Assembly: GCF_017599345.1 (NCBI RefSeq)
Contig: NZ_JAGFVL010000020.1
Span: 186,001 to 250,000 of the forward strand
Length of the DNA: 64,000 bases
Reading direction: 5' to 3'
Source: Gracilibacillus suaedae
Lineage (GTDB): Bacteria > Bacillota > Bacilli > Bacillales > Amphibacillaceae
Shown: one piece after another, positions 25,377 through 33,736 of the stretch
Layout: every line of letters starts with the position of its first letter
Numbering within the stretch: the stretch's first letter is position 1
Made by a program: the position numbers and the translations under genes
Notes under the pieces: generated by a model
What the model saw: the letters and a program-made list of their open reading frames with translations, nothing else
The model's database searches: none
Told to the model about the DNA's origin: nothing

Positions 25377-25820
25377 CTATTCTTCCATCATCTTTCTTCT
25401 ATCATTTTCTTCTGTTAAGAAATTAATAAATGTTTGCAGCCCCATTTTCGGTTGTGCTTTTATTAGAGAAATATAATCTTTCTTTTTGTGCTCATTCAAG
25501 ATGTCACTTTTTTCAATTCTAGTTACGATGTGTTCCAACTCTAATTGTTGGATTTTTTTCTTAATGTGCTTGGATTCTTTATATAACGCCATTCCAACTG
25601 CGGCCATTAATGCATATACAACTACAACGGCAACCATACCATTTGAAAACCCACCAAAAAACAAGAAAAAGATTAAGTTAAACACAGAAATAAACAATAA
25701 CGGAACAGCAAACATCATATATTTAGCATTCTTTTTGATTAAAGGATTTATTTTATGAAATAACTTTTCTAACTCACCTTTCATAAAGGCGGGAATGTTA
25801 CTGGTAAAAAACGAAACCAT
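25377..25820 (-). CDS. Small membrane protein, probably DUF5392 (YwnF-like)
   Basis: 147 residues with two adjacent membrane spans (MMFAVPLLFISVFNLIFFLFF and MVAVVVVYALMAAVGMALY) between a basic amphipathic N-terminus and a charged helical C-terminus (HIKKKIQQLELEHIVTRIEK). The layout and the ELEKLFHKINPLIKK start resemble the YwnF/DUF5392 family as I remember it. Function unknown. ATG follows AAGGAGG. Confidence 0.65.
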   Translation of the reverse strand: MVSFFTSNIPAFMKGELEKLFHKINPLIKKNAKYMMFAVPLLFISVFNLIFFLFFGGFSNGMVAVVVVYALMAAVGMALYKESKHIKKKIQQLELEHIVTRIEKSDILNEHKKKDYISLIKAQPKMGLQTFINFLTEENDRRKMMEE

Positions 25821-26004
25821 AATGATAACCTCCTTACTAGAGTTATACCCAATTTTGTAAAAAGAAAAACCTACACCTTTATCATTGGTATAGGATTCAT
25901 TTCAATTATCTCTATAATTACTATTATATGTTTCACACTTGTAAAACGTCAAAATCTTTGCTTTAGCAAAAGATAATACCTTATGATGGGGATGAGGTGA
26001 TAAA

Positions 26005-26724
26005 ATGAGATTCGCTTTTATTTCGGACATTCACGGAAATGCTGTAGCTTTGGAAGAAGTGTTACATGATATCGAAAAGAAACAGGTTGATCGCATTGCC
26101 GTACTTGGTGATATCGCCTATCGTGGGCCTGAACCATCCAAGTCAATAAACTTAATTCGGGGATTAAACACGGATGTTATCAAAGGGAATGCTGATCAAT
26201 GGGTTGTTAGAGGTGTTAGAGAAGGTGAAGTGCCACAGCAAGCCTTGGAAACCATGCAGCAAGAACAAGAATGGATAAGAAACCAACTAAATGAAGAGCA
26301 AATTTCGTACCTAGAGTCTCTGCCAACCGAACTAATATTAGAAGAAGAGGGAGTCCGTCTTCACGCTTTCCATGCAACTCCAGACAGTTTATTTGATGTG
26401 GTCTTACCAAATATGAAGGACAATGATCTGTTAGCAAAAATCACGACAAAAAAAGAAGCCGATTTATATTTATATGGCCATATCCACAAAGCTTACCAAC
26501 GTACAGTAGAAGGTAAAAACATTATTAATATAGGTAGTGTTGGTTTACCTTTTGACGGGGTTGCTAAAGCCTCTTATGTAATTGTCGATATTGTCGCGGG
26601 ACAAGTACAAACAAGCCATGTGCGAGTTCCATATGATCTTGAAAAAGTGTGCCAACAATATGAGGAGTTTAACTATCCTAATGTAGAAAAGATGCAGAAT
26701 ATTATTCGCTCTGGTCGTAACTAA
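26005..26724 (+). CDS. Metallophosphoesterase (YfcE/MPP family)
   Basis: 239 residues with all calcineurin-like metal motifs: FISDIHGN, VLGDIAYRGP, IKGNADQW and LYGHIHKAYQR followed by INIGSVGLP. Two divalent metals are expected. The substrate (cyclic nucleotides, nucleotides or protein phosphate) is not predictable. ATG follows GAGGTG. Monocistronic, ends at the hairpin at 26753. Confidence 0.9.
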   Translation: MRFAFISDIHGNAVALEEVLHDIEKKQVDRIAVLGDIAYRGPEPSKSINLIRGLNTDVIKGNADQWVVRGVREGEVPQQALETMQQEQEWIRNQLNEEQISYLESLPTELILEEEGVRLHAFHATPDSLFDVVLPNMKDNDLLAKITTKKEADLYLYGHIHKAYQRTVEGKNIINIGSVGLPFDGVAKASYVIVDIVAGQVQTSHVRVPYDLEKVCQQYEEFNYPNVEKMQNIIRSGRN

Positions 26725-26752
26725 TAGATTATCTAAACTTGTTTTTTAGTGC

Positions 26753-26784
26753 CTGTTCACGAGTTCGTATGATCTCGTGAACAG
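26753..26784. terminator. Hairpin between convergent metallophosphoesterase and cadA genes
   Basis: CTGTTCACGAG / CTCGTGAACAG, a perfect 11-bp stem. A T-rich stretch lies about 13 bases to the right, so it is only a fair terminator. Confidence 0.55.
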
Positions 26785-26790
26785 TGGCAC

Positions 26791-28845
26791 CTATCTATCT
26801 TTTTTTCTTATTAACCTTAATGCATTAAAAACGACCAATAATGTTGCTCCCATATCCGCAAATATTGCTAACCACAATGTTAACCATCCTGGTATCACAA
26901 GTAAGAGGGCAACGACTTTTAATAACAACGCTAAGAAAATGTTCTCTTTTATAATCCGTAATGTTCGTTTACTTAAGTGAATCGAGTCAGGAATCTTCGA
27001 TATGTCATCTCCCATTAACGCAATATCAGCTGTTTCTAATGCTACATCCGTTCCTGCCCCACCCATAGCAATACCAACATTTGCTTCAGCTAGTGATGGT
27101 GCGTCATTGATTCCATCTCCAACCATCGCCACACGGTGAGTCTGTTTTAATTGCTTCATATAGGAGAGCTTTTCTTCAGGAAAAAGTTCTGCCTTTACTT
27201 CCGATACACCAGTTTTTTGTCCAATTTCTTTCGCAACATTCGTTATATCACCTGTTAACATTACCGTTTTACTTACCCCTAATTGATGGAGCTTGGCAAT
27301 TTGTTGTTTTACTTTCGGTCGAGGCTGATCAGCAACCGTTACATAACCCTTTACTTCGTCTTCCGTTCCAATATACAAAACCGTATTCGCTGACACTGAC
27401 GGTAGTTCGCTGCCTTCAAAGAGTTTAGCATTTCCTATTTTATAGCGTACACCATTTATCACAGCCTTGATTCCCTTGCCTGTAAAGGATTGAAATTGTG
27501 TTGCTTCTGGTAACGGCATACCATGTGTTTTTTTATGAATTGCACGCGCGATTGGGTGTTCAGAGTATGCTTCTAGTGCGCCTGCTATTTTTAACAATTC
27601 TTCTTCTGTTAAGCTTATTGCTTTTACTTCTGTTACAACAGGTTTACCTAGTGTAAGTGTTCCTGTTTTATCAAAAGCAACAGCATCAATGTTTGCCAGT
27701 TGCTCTAAATGGATACCACCTTTGATCAGTACACCATTTCTCGCTGCATTGCCAATCGCAGTCACTATCGCAACCGGCGTCGAGATGACCAATGCACATG
27801 GACAACCAACAACTAACACAGCTAACCCGTTATAAATCCATGTCTCCCAGCCTGCGCCAAAGATTGGTGGTATAACGATCACAAGCAATGCCAATATCAT
27901 AATTGCAGGAGTATAATATTTCGCAAAACGATCGACGAATTGTTGTGTGGGCGCTTTTTCTGCTTGTGCCTCCTCTACTAAATGGATGATTTTAGCAATC
28001 GTTGTATCCTCACTTGATTTGGTTACTTCAACTACTAAAGCACCTTCCTCATTGATAGAACCTGCAAAAACCGTTGTTCCAGCTTCTTTTTCAACTGGAA
28101 CAGATTCACCCGTAATCGCTGCTTGGTTAACGTAAGAGTTTCCCTCTATCACAACACCATCCATTGCAATCTTTTCGCCAGGCTTAACAATCATCGTATC
28201 GCCAATTCGTACATCTTCCACATCGATTTCAATTAATTGATTGTCCTTTTTTATAGTTGCTCGATTTGGTGCAACATCCATTAATGATTGGATCGAGTTT
28301 CGTGCTTTATCCATGGAGTAACCTTCCAGAGCTTCACTCAAAGCAAAAAGAAATACAACAACTGCTGCCTCTGCCCATTCACCGATAATCGCTGCACCAA
28401 TCACGGCAATTGTCATTAACGTTTTCATGTCAAACTGAAGTTTCAACAGGTTTTTACTCCCTGTTTTGATCAGGTCATAACCACCGATGATTATGGCCAG
28501 TAGACATGTTCCAATTGTTAAAGCATGGTGCTCTCCGATTTGAAAATAAAAAACATAGCCAAGCATGACAAAGAATAATGAAAACATCGTTAATTGATTT
28601 TCTCTTTTCTTGTAAAAAGGTACTGTCGGTGCTTTTGTTTTTTCTGGATACACTTTAATATGGTCAAAAGCCCCTGCTTCTTCCAGTTGTTCGATGGTGG
28701 CATCTCCATAAACAGTTAACTTAGCGGCAGAAAAATTAACATTTACTTCATCCACACTACTAATATTACGAACATTTTTCTCAAATGTAGCAGCACAGTT
28801 CGTACATGATAAACCTTGGAGACGAAAGATTTGTTTATCAGCCAA
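26791..28845 (-). CDS. cadA: Heavy-metal-translocating P-type ATPase (Cd/Zn/Co efflux)
   Basis: About 684 residues. N-terminal HMA domain with GLSCTNCAATFEKNVR binds metal; then membrane helices, phosphatase motif GESVP, the ion-site VVGCPCALVISTP, the phosphorylated Asp in AFDKTGTLTLG, the nucleotide-binding HP motif SEHPIARAI and the hinge MVGDGINDAPSLA. It pumps divalent soft metals out of the cell. The start is uncertain: TTG 28845 has AAGAAGG seven bases upstream and overlaps the cadC stop by eight bases, while ATG 28866 lacks a ribosome site. It forms an operon with cadC. Confidence 0.93.
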   Translation of the reverse strand: MADKQIFRLQGLSCTNCAATFEKNVRNISSVDEVNVNFSAAKLTVYGDATIEQLEEAGAFDHIKVYPEKTKAPTVPFYKKRENQLTMFSLFFVMLGYVFYFQIGEHHALTIGTCLLAIIIGGYDLIKTGSKNLLKLQFDMKTLMTIAVIGAAIIGEWAEAAVVVFLFALSEALEGYSMDKARNSIQSLMDVAPNRATIKKDNQLIEIDVEDVRIGDTMIVKPGEKIAMDGVVIEGNSYVNQAAITGESVPVEKEAGTTVFAGSINEEGALVVEVTKSSEDTTIAKIIHLVEEAQAEKAPTQQFVDRFAKYYTPAIMILALLVIVIPPIFGAGWETWIYNGLAVLVVGCPCALVISTPVAIVTAIGNAARNGVLIKGGIHLEQLANIDAVAFDKTGTLTLGKPVVTEVKAISLTEEELLKIAGALEAYSEHPIARAIHKKTHGMPLPEATQFQSFTGKGIKAVINGVRYKIGNAKLFEGSELPSVSANTVLYIGTEDEVKGYVTVADQPRPKVKQQIAKLHQLGVSKTVMLTGDITNVAKEIGQKTGVSEVKAELFPEEKLSYMKQLKQTHRVAMVGDGINDAPSLAEANVGIAMGGAGTDVALETADIALMGDDISKIPDSIHLSKRTLRIIKENIFLALLLKVVALLLVIPGWLTLWLAIFADMGATLLVVFNALRLIRKKDR

Positions 28846-29188
28846 CGTGAACACCTTCTTCGGCATGCGCTTTTGCGATCGTCACAAGTTGGCGTACATG
28901 ATCATCTTTTAATGAATAAAAAACGAGCTTTCCCTCCTTGCGATATTTCGCCAATCCCATATTGCGGAGCATACGTAAGTGATGAGATGCAGTTGCCGTC
29001 GAAGAACCAATAATATTCGCCACATCACATACACATAGTTCTTTTTCTAATGTTAAAGCATATGTGATTTTTAATCGTGTCGCATCAGATAATGCTTTAA
29101 AAATCATTTCAACACCTGATAGTTGTTCTATTTTAGGTTGCACACGCGCAACAACCGCTTCATCATAACAATATGTTTCACATTTCAT
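28838..29188 (-). CDS. cadC: ArsR/SmtB family metal-sensing repressor CadC
   Basis: 116 residues. CETYCYDEAVV near the N-terminus and ELCVCDVANIIG hold the cysteines that form the Cd/Pb/Zn sensing site in CadC of Staphylococcus plasmid pI258; TATASHHLRMLRNMGLAKYRKEGKLVFYSL is the winged helix. It represses cadCA until metal binds. Translational overlap with cadA supports one operon. Confidence 0.93.
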   Translation of the reverse strand: MKCETYCYDEAVVARVQPKIEQLSGVEMIFKALSDATRLKITYALTLEKELCVCDVANIIGSSTATASHHLRMLRNMGLAKYRKEGKLVFYSLKDDHVRQLVTIAKAHAEEGVHVG

Positions 29189-29202
29189 GTTATCGACACC
29201 TC

Positions 29203-29267
29203 ATTCAAATATTCATTTGATTATTTGAATATATTATATAATAAAAAGTAGTGAATGTCACTACTTT
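29203..29267 (-). promoter_or_regulatory. cad promoter and CadC operator
   Basis: On the minus strand GTGACA, 17 bp, TATAAT form the promoter. Between promoter and ATG, ATTCAAATA (29203-29211) and TATTTGAAT (29222-29230) make a 9-bp inverted repeat with a 10-bp gap, like known cad operators; CAAAT-N4-ATTTG overlaps it. The -35 region sits in a second perfect palindrome, AAAGTAGTGA-ATG-TCACTACTTT (29245-29267). Confidence 0.8.
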
Positions 29268-29432
29268 ATAAAGAATGTAATCCTACTTCTTTTCTATTTT
29301 TAAAGAGTTTAGGATGCGACTTTTAGAACATCGATCGGACACGAGCTACTCTTTTATTAAATCCTCCCGACTTCTAGAACCGCTCTATCAAGGAAAACAC
29401 TTTATTAATCCTCTTACCGACTCCGTTTGGAC

Positions 29433-30026
29433 TTAAACACCGCCTCTTTCACTAAACGCTGATAGATGTCCTGTCTGATTATAGCTTTTAATTTCCCAAG
29501 TTTCTTCCATCCATTCGATAAGATTAATACAACCGTTAATAAGTCTAGTCTTTCCTGAACCGATTTTCCCGCCCGAAAAATTGGATAAAATCGCATTAAT
29601 TACTGCGCCATGAGCGACAAGTAGCACTTTCTTTCCTTTATGTATTTGATGTATATTTTGCATTCCTGTCACAAGGCGCTCCGTAAGTGCTTCAAAGCTT
29701 TCCTGATTAGGATAGTTCCCATTTGGGAATATCTCTTCACGTTCCTGAAATGTCATTCCTTCAGCATCGCCAAATCCTCTTTCTCGAAAATCATTCATTT
29801 CTGTTAAAGGTAAGTGCAAATACTTATTGATGATAGTCGCTGTTTCCTTTGCTCGTTGTAAGGGGCTTGTTATGATCACATCCCATTCAAAATTTTGTAA
29901 GTAACGACCACATTCATTGGCTTGCGAACGTCCACTGTTATTCAACGGAATATCTGTCTGCCCTTGAATCCTCCCTTGTGCGTTCCAATCTGTTTCCCCG
30001 TGTCTTACAAAACAAATCGATGTCAA
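29433..30026 (-). CDS. Histidine phosphatase family protein
   Basis: 197 residues of the phosphoglycerate-mutase-like superfamily. The phosphorylated His is in CFVRHGETDWNAQGRIQG; ITSPLQRAKETA carries the second Arg, FRERGFGDAEG the catalytic acid and LLVAHGAVINAIL the second His. Substrate unknown; many family members hydrolyse small phosphorylated metabolites. TTG start behind AAGGAGAGG. It lies 15 bases from the HD hydrolase gene and is probably co-transcribed. Confidence 0.9.
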   Translation of the reverse strand: MTSICFVRHGETDWNAQGRIQGQTDIPLNNSGRSQANECGRYLQNFEWDVIITSPLQRAKETATIINKYLHLPLTEMNDFRERGFGDAEGMTFQEREEIFPNGNYPNQESFEALTERLVTGMQNIHQIHKGKKVLLVAHGAVINAILSNFSGGKIGSGKTRLINGCINLIEWMEETWEIKSYNQTGHLSAFSERGGV

Positions 30027-30041
30027 ACTAACCTCTCCTTT

Positions 30042-30701
30042 TTATTCAGGTCTTTTTTCTTCACCAATCTCTAGATAAAAAGCATCTAAAAATTGTTCCA
30101 TCACCTGATGTCTTTCTTGTGCTAAACGATACCCTGCTTTTGTATTCATCAAATCTTTTAATTTCAACAGTTTTTCATAAAAATGATGTATCGCACTTGT
30201 TTTACCTTTACGATACTCTTCCGCTGTCATTTGTTCCCGGACTTCTATTTCTGGATCATAGATTGGTTGCCCCTTTTTACCAGCATAAACAAAGCACCGG
30301 GCAATCCCAACTGCTCCAATTGCATCCAACCTGTCTGCATCTTGAACAACTTGTCCTTCAATTGATTCGAGTTGTTTGCTGTTACCGCCTTTAAATGACA
30401 TATCCTTTATGATCGTTAGAATATGTTCGATAACATCTTGTTCTACCTGATGTTGGACAAGCCAATCCTGAATTGCTGCTAAACCCTTCTCTTCGCTTTC
30501 TACTACTTTATCATCTGCTAAATCATGTAATAATGCTGCTAGAGTCACTACAAAAAGATCCGCATTTTCTTCTGCGGCGAGTATTTGAGCCGACGTCGTC
30601 ACCCGTTCGATATGATACCAATCATGACCAGATCCTTCACCTAACAACTTTTCGCGTACCATTTCTTCAGCTTTTTGGATCACTGTTTTATGTCCTTCCA
30701 T
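30042..30701 (-). CDS. HD domain-containing phosphohydrolase
   Basis: 219 residues. The HD metal motif is present in full: HDWYHIERV (His), LAALLHDLADDK (His-Asp) and VVQDADRLDAIGAVG (Asp). This matches the YedJ/YpgQ group, of which Bacillus YpgQ acts as a (d)NTP pyrophosphohydrolase. Probably nucleotide clean-up together with the phosphatase next to it. ATG follows AGGTG. Confidence 0.88.
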   Translation of the reverse strand: MEGHKTVIQKAEEMVREKLLGEGSGHDWYHIERVTTSAQILAAEENADLFVVTLAALLHDLADDKVVESEEKGLAAIQDWLVQHQVEQDVIEHILTIIKDMSFKGGNSKQLESIEGQVVQDADRLDAIGAVGIARCFVYAGKKGQPIYDPEIEVREQMTAEEYRKGKTSAIHHFYEKLLKLKDLMNTKAGYRLAQERHQVMEQFLDAFYLEIGEEKRPE

Positions 30702-30869
30702 TTTATCACCTCATAAAGTTTATCAGGAAAACTGTTAAATGAAATTGTAGGATTTCCACGTAAAGGTGGTTTAACCGGAAAAAGTGATTATGAAATAGGT
30801 GGGTTTTCCCGATAAGAAATTGTAGTTGTCTTTCCAATACTCAAAAAACCACAACAATTTATGCTGTGG

Positions 30870-31343
30870 TTAATCTAAGCCGGGAAAGCCTTGTTGTTTC
30901 AAAACATCATAGACGATAATCGCTGCCGTATTAGATAAATTCAACGAACGAACCTTATCTGTCATATGAATCCGAAGACAACGATCTTCTTTTCCTTCTA
31001 ACAGTTCTTTCGGAATGCCATTGGTTTCACGACCAAAAACGAAAAACATATCCTTTTCACTATCACTAAAATCAAAGTCTGAATAATATTTTGTTCCAAA
31101 GTTTTCAATATAATAAAATTCAGCATTCGGAAATGTTTCATATAATTCATCCAATGAATCATAATAATTAATCGAAACATCATGCCAGTAATCTAAACCA
31201 GCACGTCGTAACATTTTATCATCGGTAGAAAAACCGAGTGGTCGAATTAAGTGTAAATGAACATTTGTTGCCAAACAAGTTCTTGCGATATTTCCCGTAT
31301 TTGCTGGGATCTCTGGTTGATATAAAACGACATGGACTGCCAA
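30870..31343 (-). CDS. trmL: tRNA (cytidine/uridine-34-2'-O)-methyltransferase TrmL
   Basis: 157 residues, one SPOUT domain with its C-terminal knot: VVLYQPEIPANTGNIARTC, FVFGRETNGIPKELL and RIHMTDKVRSLNLSNTAAIIVYDVLKQ. It methylates the wobble nucleotide of tRNA-Leu isoacceptors using SAM. The start is TTG behind GAGGTG. Formerly called CspR in Bacillus. Confidence 0.94.
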   Translation of the reverse strand: MAVHVVLYQPEIPANTGNIARTCLATNVHLHLIRPLGFSTDDKMLRRAGLDYWHDVSINYYDSLDELYETFPNAEFYYIENFGTKYYSDFDFSDSEKDMFFVFGRETNGIPKELLEGKEDRCLRIHMTDKVRSLNLSNTAAIIVYDVLKQQGFPGLD

Positions 31344-31394
31344 TGTATTTCACCTCATATATTGCTTAGTAACCTTAGTCATTATACCACAATC

Positions 31395-32246
31395 TTAATC
31401 ATTTGCACGATCTTCCTCTCCTATTCGAAAAAAACGATATTGACAATTAGGTGTCCATGCTGCTGAATCTTCATAAGTCCAGTATCGATGGCGACTATTA
31501 TTGGTATGAGCATTCACTAACGGCATGTTTTGACTATCTTTAGCAACCACAATCGTATTATGATCCCATCTGCCATCTCCTTGAAAGTCATAACAAATCA
31601 CATCACCGAGTAAAAGGTCTTCTGGATTATCTAGCTCTTTTCCCTTTAACCCTGTTGTCGATCCACTCAAATACCATCTTAAAGCGTTTGCTACCGACCA
31701 GCTAAAGCTCCAATTATCTTGCTGATACCACCAGCCCTTTGAACGATTTGGCGCACCATACATCGGAGCACCTCCAGCTCTTAAGCATTGCGAAATATAA
31801 TTGGTGCAGTCATTATCTTCAAAAAAGCGATAGGCTGGATTAGCGTCGTTCCACCACCGTTCTGCATATTGAACTGCAGCTCTGCGGTCATATACAAATC
31901 GAAGAGAATGCTGACCCGCTTCAATCTTCTCTGGTTTTAGAGCTGGTAAAAATGAAATTTCCTTATCCTCTATGATTTCTTCATTCTCAATAGTAGCCAT
32001 ACGGTGCTCTATCATTTCTTCATGGTAAAAATTTTCTTGATCCTCAATAAACAATTTGATATACAATTGATATGTTATTTCAGAGCGACTACCCCTAGTT
32101 GTTTTATCCCGTTTTTTACCTATTATATCTATATGATTAATACTTTTGCCATTTTTCCTGTGAAGCTGTTGTTTTTTGTGAAGAGAATGCTCGTTCCGAT
32201 TCCAGTTTTCTTTCCAATGTCTTTTCATTAACTCCCATTCTGACAA
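31395..32246 (-). CDS. Amidase_6 domain protein
   Basis: 283 residues. The C-terminal half YAERWWNDANPAYRFFEDNDCTNYISQCLRAGG, then LLLGDVICYDFQGDGRWDHNTIVVA and NAHTNNSRHRYW, gives the Cys, His and Asn positions expected for the papain-like putative amidase domain of sporulating Firmicutes. The N-terminal half is basic and has no signal peptide. A role in cell wall or spore coat is a guess from family distribution. TTG start behind GGGAGGGG. Confidence 0.82.
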   Translation of the reverse strand: MSEWELMKRHWKENWNRNEHSLHKKQQLHRKNGKSINHIDIIGKKRDKTTRGSRSEITYQLYIKLFIEDQENFYHEEMIEHRMATIENEEIIEDKEISFLPALKPEKIEAGQHSLRFVYDRRAAVQYAERWWNDANPAYRFFEDNDCTNYISQCLRAGGAPMYGAPNRSKGWWYQQDNWSFSWSVANALRWYLSGSTTGLKGKELDNPEDLLLGDVICYDFQGDGRWDHNTIVVAKDSQNMPLVNAHTNNSRHRYWTYEDSAAWTPNCQYRFFRIGEEDRAND

Positions 32247-32563
32247 AACAATCCCCTCCCTGTTTTCATGTATATTCAGAAGAGTTGCAATTAGTCTAGA
32301 AATGACGCAACATATAAATTACCACCTCATATGAATTTCCATCAGCAGAGGTTTTTAATCCTTTCTACCCAGCGAAACTTATCCTTTCAAAACAACAGAA
32401 AATTATAGAGTTTACACGATTGTTTCTGTATATCAGTAAAATTTCAAATCTATGACTATAATTTCATATAATTAACATTATATGAAATCTGGTTTTTTTA
32501 TGATTAATTCGTTTACTCTTTGGGAATACGATTTGTGAAATATACAAAAAGGAGGAATTAAAC
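32247..32563. other. Intergenic region between divergent amidase and lipoprotein genes
   Basis: 317 bp. At 32338-32385 lies a short piece resembling the stop-edge repeat (CAGCAGAGGTTTTT ... CCCAGCGAAACTTATCC). The rest is AT-rich and presumably holds divergent promoters; I could not assign -35/-10 boxes with confidence. Confidence 0.5.
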
Positions 32564-32869
32564 ATGAAGAAAAAAATATTGTCATTGATAGGAATTTCAG
32601 TGCTGACAGTTGGTGGTTTAGCAGCTTGTGGTGAGGATGAAAGTCCTGATCCTGTTGAAGATGCACCGACGGAAGATCAAGCACCGGCAGATGAGGAGGC
32701 GCCAATGCCAGAAGATGATCCTGCTGCTGAGGAGGAGGCTCCAGCGCCAGAAGATGATTCTGCTGTTGAAGAAGAAGCCCCAGCGGAAGAAGAGGCTCCT
32801 ATGGAAGAAGATAGTGGAGACGATACCGAAGCTGAAGGTGACATGGAAGGCGACGTTGAGTTAGAATAA
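32564..32869 (+). CDS. Small acidic lipoprotein with Glu/Pro-rich repeats
   Basis: 101 residues. A lipoprotein signal peptide (MKKKILSLIGISVLTVGGLAACG; lipobox LAAC, Cys22) is followed by a low-complexity acidic tail made of repeats like EEEAPAPEDD. It should be a membrane-anchored, highly negative extracytoplasmic tail. A smaller relative with the same plan follows at 33047. Acidic surface tails fit a salt-tolerant host, but no function is known. AAGGAGG precedes the ATG. Confidence 0.85.
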   Translation: MKKKILSLIGISVLTVGGLAACGEDESPDPVEDAPTEDQAPADEEAPMPEDDPAAEEEAPAPEDDSAVEEEAPAEEEAPMEEDSGDDTEAEGDMEGDVELE

Positions 32870-32893
32870 GAATAATACTAAATGAGTAAACAA

Positions 32894-32926
32894 ACGCTTG
32901 GATATTAATATCCAAGCGTCTTTCTA
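32894..32926 (+). terminator. Rho-independent terminator
   Basis: ACGCTTGGATATT/AATATCCAAGCGT, a perfect 13-bp palindrome, with TCTTTCT after it; 24 bases past the lipoprotein stop. Confidence 0.8.
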
Positions 32927-33046
32927 TTAAATTATTTTTTTATGTTAAGCCTATGTAAATAATATAAAATTTAGTTAATATATGGTATTTTCAGTTGTAA
33001 TTTCCCATATGGATTTTTAGAATGGAATTTGAAGGAGGGATTACGG

Positions 33047-33190
33047 ATGAAGAAAAAATGGCTATCTCTTTTAGCTGTTGCTTTCTTAGCATTTGGCGGG
33101 CTTACTGCTTGTGCTGAAGATGATGAAAGTGACACGGAAGATCAAACGGAAGAAACTACTGAGACATCTGAAGACGAAGCAGCAGAATAA
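33047..33190 (+). CDS. Very small acidic lipoprotein (paralogue)
   Basis: 47 residues. MKKKWLSLLAVAFLAFGGLTAC is a lipoprotein signal (lipobox LTAC) and the mature part is an acidic tail, AEDDESDTEDQTEETTETSE and so on. GAAGGAGGG lies eight bases before the ATG. It shares the plan and the motif EDQ with the gene at 32564 and is probably a tandem duplication that diverged. Confidence 0.8.
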   Translation: MKKKWLSLLAVAFLAFGGLTACAEDDESDTEDQTEETTETSEDEAAE

Positions 33191-33200
33191 AATGATATAA

Positions 33201-33224
33201 GGGCGGAAGATCAAACTTCCGTCC
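33201..33224. terminator. Hairpin between convergent lipoprotein and ogt genes
   Basis: GGGCGGAAG / CTTCCGTCC (one G-T pair). It overlaps the last codons of ogt. Tail is weak (TCTC). Confidence 0.5.
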
Positions 33225-33723
33225 TCTCTAATTCTAGTAAATATTCTTTTTTGTCTAAACCACCACCGTAACCGATTAACTTACCGTTTTTTCCAATCAC
33301 ACGATGACAAGGAATGATGATGGAAATCGGATTTTTGTTATTCGCACCTCCAACAGCTCGTACTGCTTTAGGTGAATCAATACTTTTAGCGATATCCAGA
33401 TAAGAACATGTTTTACCATACTCTACTTTGGCCAATGCTTGCCATACCTTCTGTTGAAAAGGAGTCCCGTAAAATTTATACGGTATCGAAAAGGTCTTTC
33501 GCTCCTCTTTAAAATATTGGGTCAATTGGCTGGTTGTCTCTTTCAATGCTTCCTTTGATTCTACTAATTTAGTAGGTAAAGCATGTTTTTCAGCCCAAGC
33601 AATAATCTCCTGTTCATTCTCCTTCATCGTTCCGAATTTAATGAAAATAAGATGCTGATCATAACTTACGAGTAAAAGAGTGCCGAGCGGTGAATCATAC
33701 GGATAATAGTTCAAAGCATTCAT
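33211..33723 (-). CDS. ogt: Methylated-DNA-[protein]-cysteine S-methyltransferase
   Basis: 170 residues. The alkyl-acceptor Cys is in IIIPCHRVIGKNGKLIGYGGG, preceded by the DNA-binding VWQALAKVEYGKTCSYLDIAK and AVRAVGGANNKNPI. It repairs O6-methylguanine by suicide transfer. The start is ATG 33723 right behind AGGAGG; a longer frame has no ribosome site. It is 13 bases after queG on the same strand. Confidence 0.93.
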   Translation of the reverse strand: MNALNYYPYDSPLGTLLLVSYDQHLIFIKFGTMKENEQEIIAWAEKHALPTKLVESKEALKETTSQLTQYFKEERKTFSIPYKFYGTPFQQKVWQALAKVEYGKTCSYLDIAKSIDSPKAVRAVGGANNKNPISIIIPCHRVIGKNGKLIGYGGGLDKKEYLLELERTEV

Positions 33724-33736
33724 ACAGATCCTCCTA

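Noticed and set aside
26753-26784. Stop-edge repeat copy
   Set aside because: The hairpin CTGTTCACGAG/CTCGTGAACAG shares no sequence with the repeat family.
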